A stretch of DNA of 26,370 nucleotides from the NCBI GenBank assembly GCA_964196325.1, contig CAXMST010000184.1, forward strand, positions 1 to 26,370, in the 5' to 3' direction. The translations under genes and the position numbers were made by a program. Positions 22,819 to 26,370 of the stretch are shown piece after piece; position 1 is the first letter of the stretch, and each line of letters opens with the position of its first letter. The notes below the pieces were generated by a model, which made no database searches, had not been told where the DNA came from, and saw only the letters and a program-made list of their open reading frames with translations. This DNA comes from CAXMST01 sp964196325 (GTDB taxonomy: Bacteria; Actinomycetota; Thermoleophilia; Solirubrobacterales; 70-9).

Positions 22819-22855
22819 GCCCCGATAGCCCAGCGGGGTAGAGCGACTCCCTCTA
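22819..22855 (+). pseudogene. Degenerate tRNA-Arg(CCU) 5' half, copy 1
   Basis: GCCCCGATAGCC...TAGAGCGACTCCCTC aligns to the copy at 23453 with three substitutions and one missing base. Its D-arm no longer pairs (GCCC against GAGC), no promoter precedes it, and no tRNA 3' half follows. A CTATG-GA-CATAG palindrome begins at its right edge (22853). Confidence 0.55.
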
Positions 22856-22936
22856 TGGACATAGTCGCGAGCGACCGAAACAGGCGCGAAGGTGTCACGA
22901 AGAGGTGGCGCAGGGCGCGGCCGGAGGGCTCCCGGC

Positions 22937-22942
22937 TAGGCT
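22937..22942 (+). promoter_or_regulatory. -10-like box upstream of the F420-type reductase
   Basis: TAGGCT about 54 bases before ATG 22996, whose own ribosome site is GGAG at about eight bases. The stretch 22730-22995 otherwise contains only the degenerate tRNA copy and short frames of no recognisable content. Confidence 0.3.
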
Positions 22943-22995
22943 GAGCGAATCCCCTCCCCGACGCGGGGCACCCGACCGACGCCTGGAGCAGATCG

Positions 22996-23439
22996 ATGAG
23001 CCTCTTCAACTACGTCCTCAAGGCCCACCACGCGCTCTACGAGCGCACCGACGGCCGCGTCGGCCACAAGCTGCTCGGCGTTCCGACGCTGCTACTGCGG
23101 ACGACGGGCCGGCGCAGCGGGCAGACCCGCACCAACAGCCTCGTTTACGCGAGCGACGGCACCAGCCAGGTGGTCGTCGCCTCCAACGGCGGCTCGGACA
23201 AGGCGCCGGCCTGGCTCCACAACCTGACGGACAAACCTGAGGTCGAGGTCCAGATCGGCCGCGAGCGCAGCCCGTCGACGGCCGCTGTGCTGAGGCCCGA
23301 CGACCCCGACTACGCGCGTCTGTGGAAGCTCGTCAACGACAACAACGGCGACCGCTACGACGGCTACCAGGCCGGCACCGAACGCCCGATCCCCCTCGTC
23401 ACCCTGACCCCAGACCGGCCCGCGCCTCCCACCCCATAA
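22996..23439 (+). CDS. Deazaflavin (F420)-dependent nitroreductase family protein (Ddn/DUF385)
   Basis: A 147-residue split beta-barrel protein of the Ddn/DUF385 family, which binds F420H2 and reduces nitro compounds or quinones. LLLRTTGRRSGQTRTNSLVY (near residues 32-51) and VVASNGGSDKAPAWLHNL (about 60-77) are the family blocks, followed by VEVQIG. ATG 22996 is preceded by GGAG. The gene sits between the two tRNA-Arg half copies. The promoter of the second copy overlaps its TAA stop, so this gene is probably the native upstream neighbour of the tRNA locus. The substrate is unknown. Confidence 0.88.
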   Translation: MSLFNYVLKAHHALYERTDGRVGHKLLGVPTLLLRTTGRRSGQTRTNSLVYASDGTSQVVVASNGGSDKAPAWLHNLTDKPEVEVQIGRERSPSTAAVLRPDDPDYARLWKLVNDNNGDRYDGYQAGTERPIPLVTLTPDRPAPPTP

Positions 23440-23440
23440 T
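23435..23440 (+). promoter_or_regulatory. -10 box of the tRNA-Arg locus
   Basis: CATAAT overlaps the stop of the reductase gene and ends 12 bases before the first base of the tRNA-like sequence. The -35 region is weak. It suggests the 23453 copy keeps the original tRNA promoter. Confidence 0.4.
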
Positions 23441-23452
23441 CTGCCCCGTTGA

Positions 23453-23492
<40 letters not shown>

Positions 23493-23500
23493 CCACCTTG

Positions 23501-23533
23501 CCGAGAGCGGTCTACGGGCCGCTTTCGGCTTTG
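23501..23533 (+). terminator. Strong hairpin followed by CTTT
   Basis: CCGAGAGCGG pairs with CCGCTTTCGG (one G-T pair) over an eight-base loop and is followed by CTTTG. It lies eight bases past the tRNA break, so it would end any transcript from the tRNA promoter. The remaining stretch to 23640 shows no gene. Confidence 0.5.
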
Positions 23534-23642
23534 TAGAGCCGGTTATCGGACCTCTCGTCGATCCTCGCCGCCACCGGGACCGGACCGGATCGGGCGCGAT
23601 ACGGGGGGATTCGGGCAGAGGATCGGCGTTCTGCCCATTCGA

Positions 23643-23807
23643 GCTGGACGCGGCGAGCGGATCTACGGCGAGAAGTACGCGCAGGCCCTCGACGCGACGG
23701 GGTTGGAATACGGCACCGTGGCGAACTTCGCCTGGGTGGCCAAGGCTGTTAAACCTTCAACGCGCGTAGAAACTCTGAGCTGGTCCCATCATGGCGTCGA
23801 GGCTGCG
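23643..23807 (+). pseudogene. Broken DNA-binding-type protein fragment (LmbU/phage-regulator-like)
   Basis: The frame reads RIYGEKYAQALDATGLEYGT then VANFAWVAKAVKPSTRVETLSWSHH. This matches the core of a helical DNA-binding protein family common in actinobacterial elements and in LmbU-like regulators, where YGEKYEQAL, GLSYGTLANAAWVA and LSFSHH blocks occur in this order. Nothing of the family follows SWSHH, and the N-terminal part has degraded. The frame stays open to 24086 only by crossing the convergent gene. The family recall is from memory and should be tested. Confidence 0.45.
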
Positions 23808-24721
23808 ACGGCGCGCTCGGCTGCGCGCTTGAAGGCCCTGCGATCGGAGTATCGGTCTGGGTCGCGGGCGGGAAGCGGCTCATTCCAGCGTCGCCATGCA
23901 TCTGCATCGTGGCCGTGCTCCGCGACGAACGCCCGGAGTTCCCGGAGGCGGCGCTCGTCGTCGGGCTTGCGCTTGCGGCCTATGCCGTGGGCCTTGCGCG
24001 CCACCCGCACCGCCTCGGCCGCGGCCTCGGGGTCGTCACTCAGCGAGCCCTCGACACTGACGCGCGGTTCACCGCTCCCGGGATGAGTCACCACCACGCG
24101 CCAGCCGTTGAGCGGGACCGTGCCGGTGAGGATGAAGGTCGTCGCTTGGGCCACCTGCCAACCGTGCTCTCGTGCGAGCCGCTCGCTCAGCAGGCGGAGC
24201 GGCTCTAGCTCGGCGGTACTCGGCACGTAGTGAGCCCACTCGTCACCCGGGACGGCGAAGCCGACCACCGGCATGTCCCGGCCGACAACCTCGCCTTGTC
24301 CGTCAAGTCGCAGCAGCTCGACTCGCTCGCCACGCGCGGACCGCCCGGCGATCCACGCCGGCACCTGCTCCCGTCCGAGCAGCTCGCCGCCGAGCATCCG
24401 GCTCCGGAGGGCGATGACCTGGGGGTCGGCGCCCGCCCGCCCGGCCCCCAGGTCACCTCGCTCGATCAGCTCCGCGGCGCGCGGCCCGCGGCGCTGGTGG
24501 GGGCGGCGCTCGGGCTTGGGCTCCACCGGGGCAACAACGCCATCCTCGACGGCAACGTCGCCCCGCTCGATCAGGCGCCCGAGCGCCGAGGCCATCGCGT
24601 CGCCCTCGACTAGCCCGGCGGCCTCGGCGAGTTGCTCGCGGGGGATCGACCCGCGCTCGCGGAGTGCGTCGAGGATCGCCTCGTGGGGGGGTCCGCTGGC
24701 GCGCATTGGCGGATTGCTCAT
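23789..24721 (-). CDS. Hypothetical element protein with N-terminal winged helix
   Basis: A 310-residue protein. Residues 10-50 look like a winged helix (HEAILDALRERGSIPREQLA), followed by a basic hinge (PKPERRPHQRRGPR). The C-terminal part has TFILTGTVPLNGWRV, then a strand with GEPRVSVEGSLSDDPEAAAE and an RWNEPLP motif. I recall this layout from uncharacterised proteins of actinobacterial phage-like elements but know no function. I chose ATG 24721; a second ATG (24706) is also in frame, while the longer open frame to 24862 runs back through the divergent XRE gene. It reads away from that gene, a layout typical of an element's control switch. Confidence 0.7.
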   Translation of the reverse strand: MSNPPMRASGPPHEAILDALRERGSIPREQLAEAAGLVEGDAMASALGRLIERGDVAVEDGVVAPVEPKPERRPHQRRGPRAAELIERGDLGAGRAGADPQVIALRSRMLGGELLGREQVPAWIAGRSARGERVELLRLDGQGEVVGRDMPVVGFAVPGDEWAHYVPSTAELEPLRLLSERLAREHGWQVAQATTFILTGTVPLNGWRVVVTHPGSGEPRVSVEGSLSDDPEAAAEAVRVARKAHGIGRKRKPDDERRLRELRAFVAEHGHDADAWRRWNEPLPARDPDRYSDRRAFKRAAERAVAASTP

Positions 24722-24731
24722 TGTCGAGGGC

Positions 24732-24742
24732 GTGGAAACCAC
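24732..24742. promoter_or_regulatory. Candidate operator palindrome GTGGAAACCAC
   Basis: A perfect GTGG-AAA-CCAC dyad lies in the 31-base gap between the divergent winged-helix gene and the XRE gene, 10 bases from each start. A regulator bound here would cover both promoters. No -10 boxes could be placed confidently. Confidence 0.4.
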
Positions 24743-24752
24743 CACCCACAAG

Positions 24753-24941
24753 ATGCCATGTCGCGCGGATGCCGAGCGGCTGCGCGAGCTGCGCCAGCGC
24801 GCCGGGCTCACCAGGGCCCAGCTCGCGGCGCTTGCCGAATGCTCAATCACCATGATCGGCAACTTCGAGGATGGCTACATCCCGAAGTCCAGTCCGACGC
24901 TCGCGCGCGTGCTCGACGTGCTCGGGGAAGTCTCGACGTGA
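24753..24941 (+). CDS. Small XRE-family helix-turn-helix regulator
   Basis: A 62-residue single-domain regulator. Residues 6-58 form the five-helix Cro/C1-type fold: RLRELRQRAGLTRAQLAALA, then ECSITMIGNFEDGYIPKSS as recognition region, and TLARVLDVLG. ATG 24753 is the natural start; a GTG at 24732 would add seven residues. It is divergent from the winged-helix gene across a perfect palindrome and joined to the next gene as GTGA. It probably represses its own and the divergent promoter, or acts as an excision-control factor. Confidence 0.78.
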   Translation: MPCRADAERLRELRQRAGLTRAQLAALAECSITMIGNFEDGYIPKSSPTLARVLDVLGEVST

Positions 24942-25171
24942 GCGACGTCGCCCACCTGCCAGCCGAGGTCCAGGAGCGGATCGGGCGCGTCCGCCGCGAC
25001 CCTCACGCCGCGTATGCGGCATTTCGCGCTGCGGTCCTCGCCGAGCTACCCGCCGATTGGCGGGCGCCGCGCGGCAAGACCGCCCGCGAGGCGGTGGCGG
25101 CTTGGGAGGCCGACTGCCTGACGCTTGAGCTAGCGACCGAAGCCGCCCGGCTGCGGAAAGCGTGGGGCTAG
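24938..25171 (+). CDS. Small hypothetical element protein
   Basis: A 77-residue protein starting at GTG 24938, which overlaps the XRE stop as GTGA. It is helical and charged: HLPAEVQERIGRVRRDPHAA, then AAVLAELPADWRA and WEADCLTLELATEAARLRKAWG. No family is recognised. The tight coupling to the XRE gene supports it as real. The same frame is open upstream, but that part is antisense to the winged-helix gene. Confidence 0.6.
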   Translation: MSDVAHLPAEVQERIGRVRRDPHAAYAAFRAAVLAELPADWRAPRGKTAREAVAAWEADCLTLELATEAARLRKAWG

Positions 25172-25217
25172 TGGACGCCGCGACCGGCAGCAACCGGAAA
25201 TCCGCGGAGGCCCCGGA

Positions 25218-25535
25218 ATGAGCTGCGAGCGCTGCGGCTCGACCTTCGGCGAGATCAACTGGAGCCACCGGGACGAGGCGGAGCTGTGCCTGCGCTGCTA
25301 CCAGAACGCGACGCCCGAGGCCGATCGCCAGCAGTCGGCCGATGTCGAGCAGCGCCACGAGATCGGGCAGGCGATCCGTCGCGCGATCGAGCCCCTCGCT
25401 GGCCGTCCCGTCCATCGCCAGCTCGAAACCCTCGCGCTGTTCATCGAGCTTGAGCCCGACGCCGATGCAGTCGAAGTGCTGCTCGGCGAGGTCGAGCAGC
25501 TCGGGGTTCAGGTCGAAGTCACGGAGGCGGCATGA
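25218..25535 (+). CDS. Small zinc-ribbon hypothetical protein
   Basis: A 105-residue protein. CERCG at residues 3-7 and CLRCY at 24-28 form a likely zinc ribbon (two CxxC pairs). The rest is an acidic helical domain (RHEIGQAIRRAIEPLAGR, FIELEPDADAVEVLLGEVEQLG). ATG 25218 follows GGAG at about eight bases. Its stop overlaps the ATPase start as ATGA, so the two are co-translated. The function is unknown; a DNA- or partner-binding accessory of the ATPase is a guess. Confidence 0.7.
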   Translation: MSCERCGSTFGEINWSHRDEAELCLRCYQNATPEADRQQSADVEQRHEIGQAIRRAIEPLAGRPVHRQLETLALFIELEPDADAVEVLLGEVEQLGVQVEVTEAA

Positions 25536-26370
25536 GCGCAGCCCGCGCACGTCTCGACCCCGACCTGCTCGCGACGACCGCGGCGGACGGCGAGCGCTCG
25601 GATCCCGAGGCGCGCGCTGAGGAGGCTTTCGGCGCCGACGGCCAGTCCGAGGACAACGGAGCGGCTGGGCAGTACACGACCTCCTGGGCACCGCTCGACC
25701 TGGCCCCGATACTCGCTGGTGACCACCTGGTCGATCCGCCGTCGATGCTCCGCCGCACCGATGGCGAGTCGCTGCTGTACCGGGGCAAGAGCCACGCGAT
25801 CTCGGCTGAGTCAGAGACCGGAAAGTCACTGCTCGTCATGCAAGCCACCACGGAACAGATCGCGGCGAGGTGCCCCGTGCTCTACATGGACTTCGAGGAC
25901 GGGCCAGAGACGGCCGTCTCGCGCCTTTGCGCCCTCGGTGCAGACCCCGACGACATTCGCCGCTACTTTCACTACGTCCGCCCGGACGAGCCAATCTCAG
26001 ACGACGGCTGGGCCGAGCTGCCGGCGCCCGGCGCGGACACCCTGGCGGTAGTCGATGGCGTAACCGAGGCGCTAACCCTGCACGGGCTCGACCTCGCGGA
26101 CAACGCCGACGTGGCTCGGTGGCTGGAGTTGCTGCCGCGACGCCTCCAACGCCGTGGGGCGACCGTGGTCTCGATCGACCACGTCGTCAAGGAAGCAAGG
26201 GCCCGTGGCCGCTACGCGATTGGGGCCCAGCACAAACTGGCCGGCGTCGACGTGGCGTTCAGCATGACCGTCCTGGAGCGGTTCGGGCGTGGAGTGAGCG
26301 GGTCGGTGCGAATCGACGTCGAGAAAGATCGTCCGGGCCACCTGCGGACTATCGCCGAGGGCAAGGCGAT
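25532..26370 (+). CDS. AAA family ATPase, RepA/KaiC-like (partial, runs off the window)
   Basis: About 279 residues are visible with no stop. After a disordered, acidic N-terminus (to about 48) come WAPLDLAPILAGD and LRRTDGESLLYRG, then the Walker A region AESETGKSLLVM near residue 92, Walker B in VLYMDFEDG near 116 and LAVVDGVTEAL near 172. VVSIDHVVKEARARGRYAIGAQHK resembles the later helicase motif of RecA-fold hexameric helicases. This is the usual ATPase of actinobacterial phages and integrative elements, thought to act in replication. The first Gly of the usual GxxxxGKS is Ala here. It overlaps the zinc-ribbon stop as ATGA. Confidence 0.8.
   Translation, partial: MSAARARLDPDLLATTAADGERSDPEARAEEAFGADGQSEDNGAAGQYTTSWAPLDLAPILAGDHLVDPPSMLRRTDGESLLYRGKSHAISAESETGKSLLVMQATTEQIAARCPVLYMDFEDGPETAVSRLCALGADPDDIRRYFHYVRPDEPISDDGWAELPAPGADTLAVVDGVTEALTLHGLDLADNADVARWLELLPRRLQRRGATVVSIDHVVKEARARGRYAIGAQHKLAGVDVAFSMTVLERFGRGVSGSVRIDVEKDRPGHLRTIAEGKA

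Larger units (their letters stand above)
23493..26370. mobile_element. Left part of an integrated mobile element (ICE, phage satellite or plasmid-like)
   Basis: This stretch begins exactly where the tRNA-Arg half breaks off and then carries only element-type genes: a broken DNA-binding-like frame, a divergent winged-helix/XRE pair with a palindrome between them, small overlapping proteins and a RepA/KaiC-like ATPase. It runs off the window; no integrase is visible, and if present it should lie at the other end. The boundary and element type are inferred. Confidence 0.55.

Noticed and set aside
22853..22942. Short frame MDIVASDRNRREGV... after the first tRNA half
   Set aside because: It has only about 29 residues with no family resemblance; the ATG falls in the tRNA-derived edge.

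Overview
The window is high-G+C DNA with densely packed genes, strong G/C third-position bias, frequent ATGA, TGATG and GTGA junctions, GTG/TTG starts, and TANNNT -10 boxes placed directly in front of start codons. This points to an actinobacterium. The mix of hydantoinase pairs, an F420-type (Ddn/DUF385) reductase and FCD-GntR regulation fits Thermoleophilia/Solirubrobacterales best, but that placement is inference.

Region 1 (1-17.9 kb) is a catabolic island. A + strand operon enters from the left: a HisD/HpsN-type dehydrogenase (C-terminal half), a 3-hydroxyacyl-CoA dehydrogenase and an SDR. Facing it on the - strand is hyuA1-hyuB1 plus an isochorismatase-fold amidase resembling N-carbamoylsarcosine amidohydrolase. 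Behind that lie a GntR/FCD regulator coupled to a class III CoA-transferase (-) and a divergent second SDR (+). An acyl-CoA dehydrogenase (-) is divergent from a two-subunit LeuC/LeuD-type hydro-lyase (+). A second operon, hyuA2-hyuB2-lyase (+), follows, in which the lyase is of the isocitrate lyase/PEP mutase family. Together the genes supply ATP-dependent opening of a cyclic amide or related substrate, amide hydrolysis, hydration of an unsaturated diacid, C-C cleavage of a malate-like acid, CoA activation and beta-oxidation-type steps. The parts are familiar but I do not know a described pathway with this combination. No transporter is visible.

Region 2 (17.9-22.4 kb) looks like ordinary chromosome: a slipin with a structured leader, a GalT-like nucleotidyltransferase whose only full-length start is CTG, two small hypothetical proteins (one PRC-barrel-like), a four-helix membrane protein and a pirin.

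Region 3 (22.4-26.4 kb) is a recombination hotspot. It holds fragments of an AraC/GlxA-type regulator and of a zinc alcohol dehydrogenase, and a degenerate 5' half of a tRNA-Arg(CCU). An F420-type reductase follows, then a better-preserved tRNA-Arg(CCU) 5' half that stops being tRNA in the anticodon loop. To its right are mobile-element genes: a broken DNA-binding-type frame, a winged-helix hypothetical protein divergent from an XRE regulator, two small proteins and a RepA/KaiC-like AAA ATPase that runs off the window. I read 23493 onward as the left end of an integrated element.
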